A model generated the notes under the pieces. It ran no database searches, had not been told where the DNA came from, and worked only from the letters and a program-made list of their open reading frames with translations. The translations under genes and the position numbers were made by a program. A DNA stretch of 64,000 nucleotides. Origin: Tardiphaga sp052076105 (GTDB lineage: Bacteria > Pseudomonadota > Alphaproteobacteria > Rhizobiales > Xanthobacteraceae). This document shows, in pieces, positions 8,690 to 17,506 of this stretch. The stretch lies in NCBI RefSeq assembly GCF_052076105.1, contig NZ_CP197245.1, forward strand, positions 2,542,001-2,606,000, written 5' to 3'. Position 1 is the first letter of the stretch; every line of letters starts with the position of its first letter.

Positions 8690-9034
8690 ATGCGTGGGGC
8701 CTGGACCCCATCGGTCGTGCCGAACGGCGACGATCAAAATGTGTACTTGGTCGTGGACGGCCGACAGGGCGGTTGTGTTTGGCGCGAGGCCGATGTGGGG
8801 AAAACAGACCTCGATACCGTCATCGCCGATTTCTTTTCAGGGCGATATTCCGCCCCTGACCGCGTGGTCGCTTTCAATGTAACCGAATGCTGGACGAAAG
8901 ACGTATCAGCAGATATTGCCCGCTATATTCGGCAACGGGCCGCTGTCACCTGCGAGGATCTGCCACCCGGCGTGAAGGACTTCGTCGAGCGCTACGCCGA
9001 ACGTGAGCGCAGGTCGATAGTCCGGCCGGCGTGA
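8690..9034 (+). CDS. Conserved hypothetical protein (Bradyrhizobiaceae type)
   Basis: A 114-residue soluble protein starting M-R-G-A-W-x-P with ATG at 8690 and GGAG seven bases before it. The segments P-N-G-D-D-Q-N-V-Y-L-V-V-D, a middle D-x-x-T-V-I-A-D-x-x-x-G-x-Y, and R-V-V-A-F-N match a small protein family I remember as present in many copies in Bradyrhizobium genomes. It has no signal peptide, membrane segment or known catalytic motif. Function unknown. Confidence 0.7.
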   Translation: MRGAWTPSVVPNGDDQNVYLVVDGRQGGCVWREADVGKTDLDTVIADFFSGRYSAPDRVVAFNVTECWTKDVSADIARYIRQRAAVTCEDLPPGVKDFVERYAERERRSIVRPA

Positions 9035-9160
9035 TGGTGCCTGGATTTCGCCGGGTTTATCGCTTCGTGCGGCGATGGGTCCTTGCCATGCGCGAAGCGC
9101 GGTTGACGTCCCTTCCATTCCCGCGCATCCAGCCCCCAACGAGAAACTTGGGGGCGGAAC

Positions 9161-10624
9161 GTGCTTTACCTCATCTGGGCACTGCCAGCGCTGGCGGTCA
9201 TTGGCGCCATCGCCAGCGGGCTTGCCGGCACGCTCCCCTCCTCGCTCATCGGCCTCGCCACGGCGCTGGCCGTGGCCCTGACCACCGCTCCGCAACTGTT
9301 CGGGATCGCTGACGCCGCAACGGCGCTGCTGCGCGGCGCATGGATCGGCTGGATCGTCGTGCCGTATATTCTCGGCGGGTTGCTGTTCTGGCAAATGGCG
9401 ATCCGGCCGGGCGACGCGGCCATGCCGGTCGAGACGTCATTGCCGGATGCGCATGCGCGGCGACGCCTGCTGTTCACCGCCTGCTATCTGATCGGGCCCT
9501 TCGCGGAATCCGCCACCGGCTTCGGCATCGGCATCATGGGGACGATGGTGCTGATCCGCCGCCTCGGCTTGAAGCCGATCGAGCTGCTCGCCTTCTCGCT
9601 GATCAGCCAGACCATGATCGTGTGGGGCGCCATGGGCAGCGGCGCGGTGGTCGGTGCTGCCTTCGCGCGCACCGATCCCACGGCGCTCGCGCTGCGCACC
9701 AGCCTCATCTATCTCGTGTTCAACATCCTGTGGCTGCCGATCTACTGGCGCATGGCGGAGCGCGCCGGTATCACCGCCGACTGGCGCGAGCGCGCCAGCG
9801 AAGCGCTCTGGCTACTCGGCAGCCTCGGCCTCGCCATCGTTGCGACGGCGTTTCTCGGACCGGAGCCGGCGATGCTGGCGGCGTTCGGACCAGCCATCGT
9901 GCTGCGCTATCTGATCGACGAGAAGCCGGACCGCGCGGCGATCGCTGATGCAGCACGGCGCATGCTGCCATTCACGCTGCTGATTGGCTGGCTCGCGCTG
10001 ACGCGCCTCGTACCGCCGCTCAACCAGATTCTACAGACCACGTGGAGCATACAGCCCTTCGCCGGCGCGCCGGTCTGGGCGCCGTTGTTTCACGCAGGCA
10101 CCTGGCTGGTCGTGGCGGCTGTGCTGACCGCCCTGCTGCACGGCCATCAGCGGGCCTTCCCTGCGGAAATCGCAGCCGCCTGGAAGACAGGCCGGCTCGC
10201 GGTGCTTACCGTGATCGTGTTCTCGATGATGGCCGAACTGCTATCGCGCTCGGGCATTGCCGGCGGCCTCGCCCGCGGCATGTATGACACGTTCGGGGTC
10301 TGGTCGGTGACGGTCACGCCGATGATCTCGGCCGTGTTCGGCGCCCTGGCCAATAGCGGCAATGCGGCCAACGGGCTGTTCATGCCGTCGCAGCTCAGCC
10401 TCGCCACCGAAGCCGGTCTCGACATCGCCGCCGTCGTCGCACTTCAGCACGCCGCCGCGCTGTCGCTCAACATGGTCTCGCCCGTGCGCATGTCGATCGT
10501 CTGCAATCTCGCCGGCACGCCCGGCCACGAGCGCGACGCTTATCGCGCGATGCTGCCCTTTGTCGTGGTCATCGTCGCGGTGCTGCTTACGATCTCGGTG
10601 CTGATCGCCACACGGCTCATTTGA
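9161..10624 (+). CDS. Lactate/glycolate permease family transporter
   Basis: A 487-residue inner-membrane protein with about 13 hydrophobic helices, of the LctP lactate permease family, importing L-lactate, glycolate or related 2-hydroxy acids with protons. The signature P-F-A-E-S-A-T-G-F-G-I-G near residue 120 and A-N-S-G-N-A-A-N-G-L-F-M-P-S-Q in the C-terminal half are diagnostic. GTG start at 9161 follows GGGGCGG. It is shorter than E. coli LldP (551 residues). No lactate dehydrogenase gene is next to it. Confidence 0.85.
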   Translation: MLYLIWALPALAVIGAIASGLAGTLPSSLIGLATALAVALTTAPQLFGIADAATALLRGAWIGWIVVPYILGGLLFWQMAIRPGDAAMPVETSLPDAHARRRLLFTACYLIGPFAESATGFGIGIMGTMVLIRRLGLKPIELLAFSLISQTMIVWGAMGSGAVVGAAFARTDPTALALRTSLIYLVFNILWLPIYWRMAERAGITADWRERASEALWLLGSLGLAIVATAFLGPEPAMLAAFGPAIVLRYLIDEKPDRAAIADAARRMLPFTLLIGWLALTRLVPPLNQILQTTWSIQPFAGAPVWAPLFHAGTWLVVAAVLTALLHGHQRAFPAEIAAAWKTGRLAVLTVIVFSMMAELLSRSGIAGGLARGMYDTFGVWSVTVTPMISAVFGALANSGNAANGLFMPSQLSLATEAGLDIAAVVALQHAAALSLNMVSPVRMSIVCNLAGTPGHERDAYRAMLPFVVVIVAVLLTISVLIATRLI

Positions 10625-10668
10625 GGTTCAGTGGCTCGAATGAGCCGGAAGCCAGTGGCGATCCCTCG

Positions 10669-11070
10669 TCACCCGATCTTGAACTTGCTGTAAGCCTCGC
10701 TCGTGCAGATGATCACATGCTCGGCGCAGCCATTGGTCCGGTGCGGGTCGCAGCGGTTTTCATAGTCCGGCGATGTCATCATCTCCACGAAGACTGCCAC
10801 GGAGGGATAATAAACGAGCGCCAGATAGTCCCACTGTTGATGGTCCGCTTCGCCGAGCGCGACGGCTTTGGCATCGCCGGTCCACAGCAATGTGCCGCCG
10901 CGTGCTTTGATCATCGGCACGGTCAGCGCGCTGTAACGCAAATAGGCGTCCCAGCCCGATCCGTCGCCATCGAGCGAACGCTCGCGGAAGCGCATCAGAT
11001 TGACCATCACGATCGGGCCCTGATGCTCCAGCTCCTTCAGTCCCCTGATATTCAAGAGATCGACGCCCAT
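10669..11070 (-). CDS. DUF1330-like protein
   Basis: A 133-residue protein of the dimeric alpha/beta barrel DUF1330 type. Typical elements are V-M-V-N-L-M-R-F-R near the N-terminus, a Y-x-x-Y pair, G-G-x-L-L-W-x-G, W-D-Y-L-A-L-V-Y-Y-P and F-V-E-M-M-x-S-P-D-Y. The ATG at 11070 is preceded by AGGAG at good spacing, which rules out the upstream TTG. Its function is unknown; family members are usually small stand-alone proteins. It lies 48 bases after the peroxidase gene on the same strand and may be co-transcribed with it. Confidence 0.75.
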   Translation of the reverse strand: MGVDLLNIRGLKELEHQGPIVMVNLMRFRERSLDGDGSGWDAYLRYSALTVPMIKARGGTLLWTGDAKAVALGEADHQQWDYLALVYYPSVAVFVEMMTSPDYENRCDPHRTNGCAEHVIICTSEAYSKFKIG

Positions 11071-11118
11071 GCACAATCTCCTGTTTCAGCAAGCGGTGGG
11101 CAGATTAGCTGACACCGC

Positions 11119-12066
11119 TTACGCCTCGGGATCGACATCGTCGAGGAACGCCGCTGTCGGAACGAAGAACAGCGTCCCCGTTACCGCGCGGCTGAAATCC
11201 AGCAGATGGTCGTAAGTGCCCGGCGGGTTGCCGATGAACATATTCTCCAGCATCTTCTCGATGCGCTGCGGGGAACGGGCGTAACCGATGAAATAGGTGC
11301 CGAACTCACCTTTGCCCACTTCGCCGAACGGCATGTTGTCGCGCAGGATCTGAAGCTGCTCCCCGTTCTCTTCAATCGACGTTAGCACGTTATGCGCATA
11401 CGGCTTTTTCTCGGAATCGCGCTGTTCGATATCGGACAGCTTGTGCCGGCCGATGATGTTCTCCTGTTCCTCGACAGGGACCTTGTTCCATCGCTCGACG
11501 TCGTGCAGATATTTTTGCACGATCACATAGCTGGCTCCGGCAAAGGCGGGATCTTCATCGCCGACAAGGGTGGCCGCTTCGGCTGCCTGACCGACCGGGT
11601 TTTCAGTGCCGTCAACAAAGCCGATCAGATCGCGGTCGTCGAAGAATTTGAAGCCGTGCACCTCGTCCACGACCGAGACCGCGCCGGCAAGCCGCGCCAT
11701 GATATGCGTCGCCAGCTCGAAACAGAGATCCATGCTCGCCGCGCGGATGTGAAAGAGGATGTCGCCGGGTGTCGAAACGGCGGTATGCACGCCGCGAATC
11801 TCGCGAAACGGATGCAGGTCTTTCGGACTCGGCGCTCCGAACAACCGAGTCCAGGCGTCGGAGCCGATCCCCATGATGCAGGACAACTGACCGTTGAGAT
11901 TGCGGAAGCCCACGCCGCGCAACAGGCTGGACAGGTCGCCACACAAGCCCCGAACCGCCTTCTCGGGCGCCGGTCCGGGATTGATCGTCACGACCAGGAA
12001 TATCGCTGCCCGCGTCAGCCTGGCAACGACCGACTGAGACACGGGAGCCGGCAAGCTTGAAACCAT
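11119..12066 (-). CDS. Dye-decolorizing (DyP-type) haem peroxidase
   Basis: A 315-residue haem peroxidase of the YfeX-like DyP class, oxidising organic substrates with hydrogen peroxide. The family hallmark G-F-V-D-G-T-E-N-P supplies the catalytic Asp; a His in Y-A-H-N-V is the likely proximal haem ligand and R in I-L-R-D-N-M-P-F-G the distal Arg. There is no signal peptide, so it is cytoplasmic or carried in an encapsulin; no encapsulin gene is near. I prefer the ATG at 12066 to the GTG at 12096, because family members start close to the P-V-S-Q segment. Confidence 0.88.
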   Translation of the reverse strand: MVSSLPAPVSQSVVARLTRAAIFLVVTINPGPAPEKAVRGLCGDLSSLLRGVGFRNLNGQLSCIMGIGSDAWTRLFGAPSPKDLHPFREIRGVHTAVSTPGDILFHIRAASMDLCFELATHIMARLAGAVSVVDEVHGFKFFDDRDLIGFVDGTENPVGQAAEAATLVGDEDPAFAGASYVIVQKYLHDVERWNKVPVEEQENIIGRHKLSDIEQRDSEKKPYAHNVLTSIEENGEQLQILRDNMPFGEVGKGEFGTYFIGYARSPQRIEKMLENMFIGNPPGTYDHLLDFSRAVTGTLFFVPTAAFLDDVDPEA

Positions 12067-12135
12067 GTTCGATCCGTTCGATATCAGTTGTGTCACGTAT
12101 CTTTAGCGTGACGAAGACAGTATCTGCCGACGCGC

Positions 12136-13608
12136 CTATTGCCGGCTCACATGCTTTGCCGGCAGCCTGCCCCCATTCCACTTGCCATCGATCGCGCGTT
12201 CGACCTGCGCGGCCAGTTGCAGCAACAATCCGTCGTTGGCCTGCTTCGCCTGCGCCTGGATGCCGAGCGGCATGCCGTTCTCCTGCGCCGCCAGCGGCAG
12301 CGAGATGCCGGGGATGCCGCACAGGTTGGCGAGCGGCGTATAGGCGAAGTTCTGCCAGAGATTGGCGAACCAGTCATGTACTGATGGATTGTCGCTCATG
12401 GTGAGATATTCTGATGTGCCGACCTTCGGCGTCGGCTTGGCGGTGATCGGCGTCAGGATGATGTCGTAGCGCTCGAAGAAATTGCCGAAGGCACGCGAGG
12501 TCGTGTTGAACACCGCCTGCATCGCATTGCGCTCGGTATAGGAGGTGTTCAGCCCGCTCTCCCAGATCTTGATGTTGATCGGCTCGAGCAGATCGGCGGT
12601 CGGCTTATCCAAACCGAGCCGCACCAGATGACCGGCGATCACCTGCGCGAAATTGCTGATATAGCAGGTCGTCTGCGCGGCGAACGCCTTGCGGAAATCC
12701 ACCTCTGGCAGTGCCCATTCCACATGATGGCCAAGCCCTTCGAGCATCTTGCCGACGCGTTCAAGCTCGGCAACGAAATGCGGCGGCGCTTTGTAGTCGC
12801 CCCACTCATGCGACAGCGCGATGCGCAATTTGCCGGGATCGCGCTTGATCAGCTCGCTATAAGGCTCGGCCGGCGACCAGAACGGCATGAATTCGCCGGG
12901 CGCGCCGCCGCGGCAATTGTCGACGAAAGCCGCAGTGTCGCGCACGCTGCGGCTGACGCAGCCCTGGATCGAGACCAACCCGGAGAGATCCGACAGCGCC
13001 GGCGCCAGCGAATAAACGCCGCGCGAGACCTTCAGGCCGATCAACCCGTTCACCCCCGCGGGAATGCGGATCGAGCCGCCGCCATCGGTGGCATGCGAGA
13101 TCGGCAGCACGCCGGCAGCCACCATCGCCGCCGAGCCGGCGGAGGAACCGCAGGTCGTGTAGTCGGTGTCCCAGGGATTGCGGGTAACATAGAGCTCGTT
13201 CTCGGCAGAACTGCAGACGCCGAATTCCGGCGTGGTGCTGCGGCCGATGATGTTGAGTCCTGCCTGGCGGATCTTGCCGGTCAGGAAGCTGTCCTGCGCG
13301 GGGCGATGCCCCTGCATGATCATGGAGCCGAATTCCTGCAGTCGCCCCTTCAGGGTCGGGCCGAGGTCCTTCATCAGGTACGGAACGCCAGCGAACGCGC
13401 CGTCCGCATTCATGCCGTCCTTCAGCGGATCGACCACCACGTCATCGAACACTTCGACGACGGCATCGAGCGCAGGATTGGTGCTGGCGATGCCGGCCGC
13501 GGCCTGCGCCGCCACATCGGCCGGGGACAGGTCGCCCTTGCGCACGCGCGCGGCCAACGCCAACGCGTCGTGTTTGGCCCATTCGTCCCAGCTCATCGCC
13601 AATGTCAT
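12136..13608 (-). CDS. Amidase-signature hydrolase
   Basis: A 490-residue amidase-signature enzyme hydrolysing a carboxamide. The Ser-cisSer-Lys triad is readable as K80 (Y-L-M-K), S155 (C-G-S-S-A-G-S) and S178 (D-G-G-G-S-I-R), at almost the same positions as in GatA. No gatB or gatC is adjacent and the C-terminal half is not GatA-like, so this is a catabolic amidase (6-aminohexanoate or aryl-amide type), not the tRNA amidotransferase. ATG at 13608. Neighbours do not identify the substrate. Confidence 0.88.
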   Translation of the reverse strand: MTLAMSWDEWAKHDALALAARVRKGDLSPADVAAQAAAGIASTNPALDAVVEVFDDVVVDPLKDGMNADGAFAGVPYLMKDLGPTLKGRLQEFGSMIMQGHRPAQDSFLTGKIRQAGLNIIGRSTTPEFGVCSSAENELYVTRNPWDTDYTTCGSSAGSAAMVAAGVLPISHATDGGGSIRIPAGVNGLIGLKVSRGVYSLAPALSDLSGLVSIQGCVSRSVRDTAAFVDNCRGGAPGEFMPFWSPAEPYSELIKRDPGKLRIALSHEWGDYKAPPHFVAELERVGKMLEGLGHHVEWALPEVDFRKAFAAQTTCYISNFAQVIAGHLVRLGLDKPTADLLEPINIKIWESGLNTSYTERNAMQAVFNTTSRAFGNFFERYDIILTPITAKPTPKVGTSEYLTMSDNPSVHDWFANLWQNFAYTPLANLCGIPGISLPLAAQENGMPLGIQAQAKQANDGLLLQLAAQVERAIDGKWNGGRLPAKHVSRQ

Positions 13609-13807
13609 GTCGCACGTCCAATTCGAGATTCGGTTGGTGCGAGCCTAGACCGGATAACGGTTTTTTCGGAAGCCGTGGCAGGTGCCCTGAGCGCGCGGCT
13701 GACGCAGGGCAGACCAGCGTGCCGAATGGCGATCGCCGTCCCCCTCCCCGGCGGCGGCGGCAAATTCCAGCAGGACGTCAGCGTGCGGCACCATAGCCGG
13801 GCCACTG

Positions 13808-13837
13808 ATACCCGAGTAGCGCTTCGCTTCACCCATC
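13808..13837. repeat. Probable dispersed intergenic repeat fragment
   Basis: Between the amidase gene and the next gene lies ACCCGAGTAGCGCTTCGCT followed by TCACCCAT, with an AGCG-CTT-CGCT hairpin. This resembles the GGGT...AGCG-AAG-CGCT...ACCC intergenic repeats I recall as common in Bradyrhizobium. The surrounding 13609-13855 holds no convincing gene. Confidence 0.35.
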
Positions 13838-13855
13838 CCGCGAAATACTTTGGCG

Positions 13856-14155
13856 TCAAAGGCGCAACAGGTTCAGCACGGTGCCGACGGCAGTAACAAG
13901 AGTCAGCCCGATAACGATCGCCCGCCAAAGAAACTGCTGACGCGCCGTGCGCCGGTCGTGGAACGCCAGCCAGTCGCGGACGAAACCACCCGGAATATCG
14001 AATATGACCGCGCGTTTGCCGGGATGACGGGTTTCATGGTCGGCGAACATCGCCCGTACATTCATCAGGCCCAATCGCTCGAGCTCGCAATGCCATTGCC
14101 ATCCGTGCTCGCCGTTGCTCCACCGGTTCTCGAAGGGAAGCTTGTGCGGTTTCAT
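13856..14155 (-). CDS. Small hypothetical protein with C-terminal membrane helix
   Basis: A 99-residue protein. ATG at 14155 has a strong ribosome binding site (GGAGG, 6 bases upstream). The first 70 residues are polar with several Trp and His, and residues about 78-96 form one hydrophobic helix, so it is probably a tail-anchored inner-membrane protein. No family recognised. Confidence 0.65.
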   Translation of the reverse strand: MKPHKLPFENRWSNGEHGWQWHCELERLGLMNVRAMFADHETRHPGKRAVIFDIPGGFVRDWLAFHDRRTARQQFLWRAIVIGLTLVTAVGTVLNLLRL

Positions 14156-14317
14156 CGCGCACCTCCGTCACATCTCCTCATCCCGAGGAAGATATGGTCT
14201 CACCGATGCCAGCGGCAGATCTCTTAATCGCTAGCCGATCATTATTTGCCGACAGTGGCTAACCGACATGACCACCACTGGGGGTGGGTGAACCTGACCG
14301 CTGCAAACGGGCCAGCG

Positions 14318-14677
14318 TCACCCGCAATTCCAGATCGGCCCGATCGGGGTCCTCGTCCAGCACGGGCCGAAGCTGCCGCCATTGTACTGGCCGCGATAGA
14401 AGCCGGGCCGGCCGAAATAATACTTCTCGCCGTCCGACCAACGGTAATAGACCGGGGTGCGGTCGATATACCAATGGCGTTTGTCGCGCTTGGCCATGCG
14501 CAGGTCCGCGCGCTTCTGCATGAACAGCGGAACGCTGTTGTTCAGCGGCTGGTGATAGCCCGGCAGGAAACCGTAGCCCTTCCATTGCTGCGATTTCTTC
14601 TTGACCGGCGCAGCCAGTGCAACGGCGGAAGTGAGCGACAGGACGAGAGCAATCAACAGACACATGAATCGCGACAT
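14318..14677 (-). CDS. Small exported protein, basic and aromatic-rich
   Basis: A 119-residue precursor with a clear signal peptide (residues 1-23, ending A-L-A-A) from the ATG at 14677. The mature part is basic and rich in Tyr, Trp, Gly and Pro, and ends with G-P-C-W-T-R-T-P-I-G-P-I-W-N-C-G, placing two cysteines for a disulfide. This type of short secreted protein occurs in Bradyrhizobiaceae, as far as I recall, without assigned function. Confidence 0.65.
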   Translation of the reverse strand: MSRFMCLLIALVLSLTSAVALAAPVKKKSQQWKGYGFLPGYHQPLNNSVPLFMQKRADLRMAKRDKRHWYIDRTPVYYRWSDGEKYYFGRPGFYRGQYNGGSFGPCWTRTPIGPIWNCG

Positions 14678-14789
14678 GCCCGCAGCATAGAGATTTGGCG
14701 CGCAGGCAGCCATTCAAATTCAGGTGGGGCGGATGGATTGCTCAGGCTATCCCCGCGACGTTGTGTCTCCGTCGTAATACCCTCACGCC

Positions 14790-15023
14790 ATGAAAACCAA
14801 GCCCCTCGCCGATATCCTGTAACGCGTCGGGACGTGGCCGCCACATGTGCAAGACGAACTGGCGGCCTATGCCCGCGAGCTTGAAGCCGGCGTGACGCGT
14901 ATCAGCCTACGCCAAAAGAAATTGCCAGCATTGATCGCGGATTGCGGATTGAGGGCTGCCGATGCAGGCCGGTTTGCCACCGTGATTGATGTCGAAGCCG
15001 CCTTCGCCAAATTTCGCGGCTGA
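14790..15023 (+). pseudogene. Broken antitoxin-like gene
   Basis: An in-frame reading from ATG 14790 to TGA 15023 (77 codons) is interrupted by TAA at codon 11 (14820-14822). The readable remainder, with T-W-P-P-H-V-Q-D-E-L-A-A-Y-A-R-E-L-E-A-G and later G-L-R-A-A-D-A-G-R-F-A-T then E-A-A-F-A-K-F-R-G, matches the layout of small antitoxins that precede RelE/ParE toxins. The stop would follow from a single CAG/CAA-to-TAA change. The middle also deviates from the family pattern. Confidence 0.55.
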
Positions 15024-15196
15024 TCAAGATTGTCTATACGGATGACGCTGCGCTCATCCAGCCCAATTGCTTTACAACTTCGCACATCGGGTTTTATGAT
15101 ACCTGCACCCTTGGACAAAAAACTCAGCGAGCCGCATTCACTGCCGAGCTGATCGTGAAGCGCGACGGACCCCGCCCCAAATTTGGAAGACCGTGA
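15020..15196 (+). pseudogene. Possible toxin remnant (RelE/ParE-type N-terminus)
   Basis: Immediately after the broken antitoxin, an open frame without a standard start reads K-I-V-Y-T-D-D-A, the typical beginning of a RelE/ParE toxin, but the following 50 codons do not resemble the family. It ends with a TGA that overlaps the ATG of the next gene by one base. I read it as a decayed toxin start fused by chance to other sequence. Confidence 0.35.
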
Positions 15197-15618
15197 TGCG
15201 ATTTTTGTTCTGCTATCTGTTGGCGATCGGCTTTCTCGGGACGCAGGCATTGGCGAAGGAGCCAACATTCTTCCAGAAACAACTCAGCGCATACGTGGCT
15301 GCACACCCGATCGGTTTCCCGGCAGAATTACGAAGTGAGCGTCTGCCCATTGATGTGCTCTTAAAATTCTCACTCGACCGGGATGGTAAACTGTTGAACC
15401 CGAAAGTCGAAAAGGGAACAAGCATTCCGAAGGTCGATCAGGATTTACTGGAGTGGCTGGCGAAGCTGCAACCATTCCCGATAGTTTCAGCCGACGACGA
15501 GGCCCTGCAAGAGATCCATTTACCGGTCCGGTTTGGAGCGCGGCCACCTGGGCAGACTTACGAAGAGAGCGAGAGAAAAATAAAACAGATGATCGGAAAC
15601 GTCTGTAAGGGCTGCTAA
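15196..15618 (+). CDS. Exported TonB C-terminal-domain-like protein
   Basis: A 140-residue protein with a signal peptide (about residues 1-21, ending A-L-A-K). The mature part contains V-L-L-K-F-S-L-D-R-D-G-K-L-L-N-P-K-V and P-K-V-D-Q-D-L-L-E-W-L, the strand-helix pattern of the TonB C-terminal fold. It lacks the Pro-rich linker and membrane anchor of real TonB, so it is a free periplasmic domain rather than an energy transducer. It ends K-G-C. The ATG at 15196 is one codon inside an in-frame GTG. Confidence 0.65.
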   Translation: MRFLFCYLLAIGFLGTQALAKEPTFFQKQLSAYVAAHPIGFPAELRSERLPIDVLLKFSLDRDGKLLNPKVEKGTSIPKVDQDLLEWLAKLQPFPIVSADDEALQEIHLPVRFGARPPGQTYEESERKIKQMIGNVCKGC

Positions 15619-15712
15619 CCGATCGCGCGGCAGCCCTCGAAATGTCGGCGACGTGCAGACGCTGATCACCTTGCAAGGTTCAACGCCTCCCATCGCTGAG
15701 CAGCGATCCCGA

Positions 15713-16213
15713 TCAGTTCCTGCTCATGTTGATGGTGACGTTCCGGATGTCGCCTTCGGACGATATCGAGAAAGACTGCTTGTTGCCGCGCGTCGAGAGC
15801 GACAGGCTGGCCGAGAAGCCCGGCGCGTCAATCACGGCCGAGATGAGGCCGCCGGATTCCCGACCCGCGATACTTCCGCTGATTCCGCGACTGGTCTCGC
15901 TCCATGATCCGGCGATGGTCCCCTCCTGGCTGACCACATCGCTGTTGAGGTCGAAGCGGTAGCTGTCGCTCGCGCAGCGCAAGCTCTGCAGGAGCCGCCT
16001 TTCACCGTTGCTGACCTGATATGTCGCCTTGCAACGCAGCCGCTCCTTCGATCCGTCGGACAGCGAGATCGCTCCTGCGCCTGCCCAGGATCCGGTAAGG
16101 CCCGTGAACGGCAGCGACTGCGCCGCCGCCGACCCCGAGGCGGCGACGAGCAGGATCGACACCAGCGCAAGCCGGCGGGGCGAAACGATCTTGCGAAGCA
16201 TGGAAAGTCTCAT
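15713..16213 (-). CDS. Exported hypothetical beta-rich protein
   Basis: A 166-residue precursor with a signal peptide (about residues 1-31, ending S-A-A-A-Q). The mature domain starts L-T-G-S-W-A-G-A-G and contains C-K-A-T-Y-Q-V and L-R-C-A, a pair of cysteines likely to form a disulfide, followed by Ser/Gly-rich strands. ATG at 16213 has AGGAG at about seven bases. It resembles small periplasmic proteins of rhizobia with unknown function. Same strand as the patatin operon, 54 bases downstream of it, so it may be its last gene. Confidence 0.65.
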   Translation of the reverse strand: MRLSMLRKIVSPRRLALVSILLVAASGSAAAQSLPFTGLTGSWAGAGAISLSDGSKERLRCKATYQVSNGERRLLQSLRCASDSYRFDLNSDVVSQEGTIAGSWSETSRGISGSIAGRESGGLISAVIDAPGFSASLSLSTRGNKQSFSISSEGDIRNVTINMSRN

Positions 16214-16267
16214 GAGGTCACTCCTGTTTCAGCACGCATGTGCCGGGTTTGAAAGTCGCGTCGCGCA

Positions 16268-17506
16268 TCAGTTGCCGCTTGCGACTTGCCGCGTGGTTGT
16301 TGTGTGTGACTCCGCCACGGAATCCTGATCGTCGGAGGGCGGGGATTTCGACCAGAGACGGTTGCCCCGCGCTCTCTCATAACCGTACTCGAACAGCGCG
16401 CGCATATAGGCGGTATCGAAGCCCGACATCGGCGATGGCGGTCGATCGCCCTCGATATAGGTCAGATTGAAACCGAACTTGTTGCGGCGAGCGAAAGCGT
16501 AGGTGTTGTAAAGGATGGAGCGTGTCTGCATCTTCGTTACGGTCGATGACGACCGCGCAGCGATTTCGATGGTGGAATTGGGAATGACCTGAAATTCCCG
16601 TTCGATCTTGTTGTTGATCAGGACGTAGAGTTGCAGCTTCTCTGCTCTGGCGAATGTCGCGTCGCGCAGCAGGAAAGCCTCCGGCAATGTCAGGACAGGC
16701 GCGGTGACGCCGCCATCGACATGCATCTCCTCGAAGCGCTTGCCGTTCGCCTCCGCACTCACCAGCATCGGTGGAAACACCACGGGCAGGCTCGCCGATG
16801 CCGCAACAACATCCCGGAACAGGTTCAGTGCTTGGGGCGTACGGAGCGACGCGATCCGTCCCATGTCCCAGATGGCAGTGCGCTGGGAATCCAGATTGGT
16901 CGTGACGATGAACAGCATCCGCCCCTTCGCATGTTCGGCTGCGACAGCGGCAACGAAGTTCTCGTCGATATACTTCGCCACCAGCTCGCGTAACCGCGTG
17001 TTGCCAAACAGGCCCGAACCAAAGATCGCATTGAACGGATTGGGCGCGTCGAGCAGGCTCGCGGCGACGCCACTGGTGTAGACGTCGCGCAAGGTCGCGT
17101 CATAGTCGGAACCGAGAAACGCGAAGGGCGCGATCAGTGCGCCGGTGCTCACGCCGGATACCATCGAGAATGACGGACGCGTCCCCGCCTCGGTCCAGCC
17201 ATTGAGCACGCCGGCGCCATAGGCGCCGTCCGCCCCGCCTCCGGAAAGCGCCAGATAGGTTCGAGGCCCTCGTAGCGCGACCTGGTTCTGGTCGCTTCGG
17301 AACGTCGAGGCCGGTTCGTCCGCATAACGGCGCAGGTTCGTGAGATCGAGGACGCGCGCACTGGATGCTTCCGCGACGCTATACTGCGTCCGTGGCAGCG
17401 ACGAACATCCGGCGACCAGCAAGCTCAGCGCCGCAACGACAAGCAACGAGATCGACGGCCGCCAATGGCGGCCATGCATGACATGTTCGGTCAGGAGAGC
17501 GCTCAC
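16268..17506 (-). CDS. Patatin-like phospholipase lipoprotein
   Basis: A 412-residue lipoprotein with lipobox L-V-A-G-C and a patatin domain, so a lipid acyl hydrolase anchored in the periplasm or outer membrane. The oxyanion motif is G-G-G-A-D-G-A-Y-G-A-G, the nucleophile elbow G-V-S-T-G, and the catalytic Asp lies in V-D-G-G-V. The GTG at 17506 overlaps the stop of the upstream gene (GTGA), giving coupled translation; the ATG at 17479 is an alternative start and still keeps the signal. It is the third gene of a tightly coupled run starting near 17921. Confidence 0.85.
   Translation of the reverse strand: MSALLTEHVMHGRHWRPSISLLVVAALSLLVAGCSSLPRTQYSVAEASSARVLDLTNLRRYADEPASTFRSDQNQVALRGPRTYLALSGGGADGAYGAGVLNGWTEAGTRPSFSMVSGVSTGALIAPFAFLGSDYDATLRDVYTSGVAASLLDAPNPFNAIFGSGLFGNTRLRELVAKYIDENFVAAVAAEHAKGRMLFIVTTNLDSQRTAIWDMGRIASLRTPQALNLFRDVVAASASLPVVFPPMLVSAEANGKRFEEMHVDGGVTAPVLTLPEAFLLRDATFARAEKLQLYVLINNKIEREFQVIPNSTIEIAARSSSTVTKMQTRSILYNTYAFARRNKFGFNLTYIEGDRPPSPMSGFDTAYMRALFEYGYERARGNRLWSKSPPSDDQDSVAESHTTTTRQVASGN

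Noticed and set aside
12136..13608. Amidase as GatA of the tRNA amidotransferase
   Set aside because: The catalytic residues are shared by all amidase-signature enzymes. There is no gatB or gatC next to it and the C-terminal half is of the catabolic type.
15692..15707. ATCGCTG-AG-CAGCGAT dyad between convergent genes as terminator
   Set aside because: The two-base loop is too tight for a normal hairpin and there is no T-run on either side.
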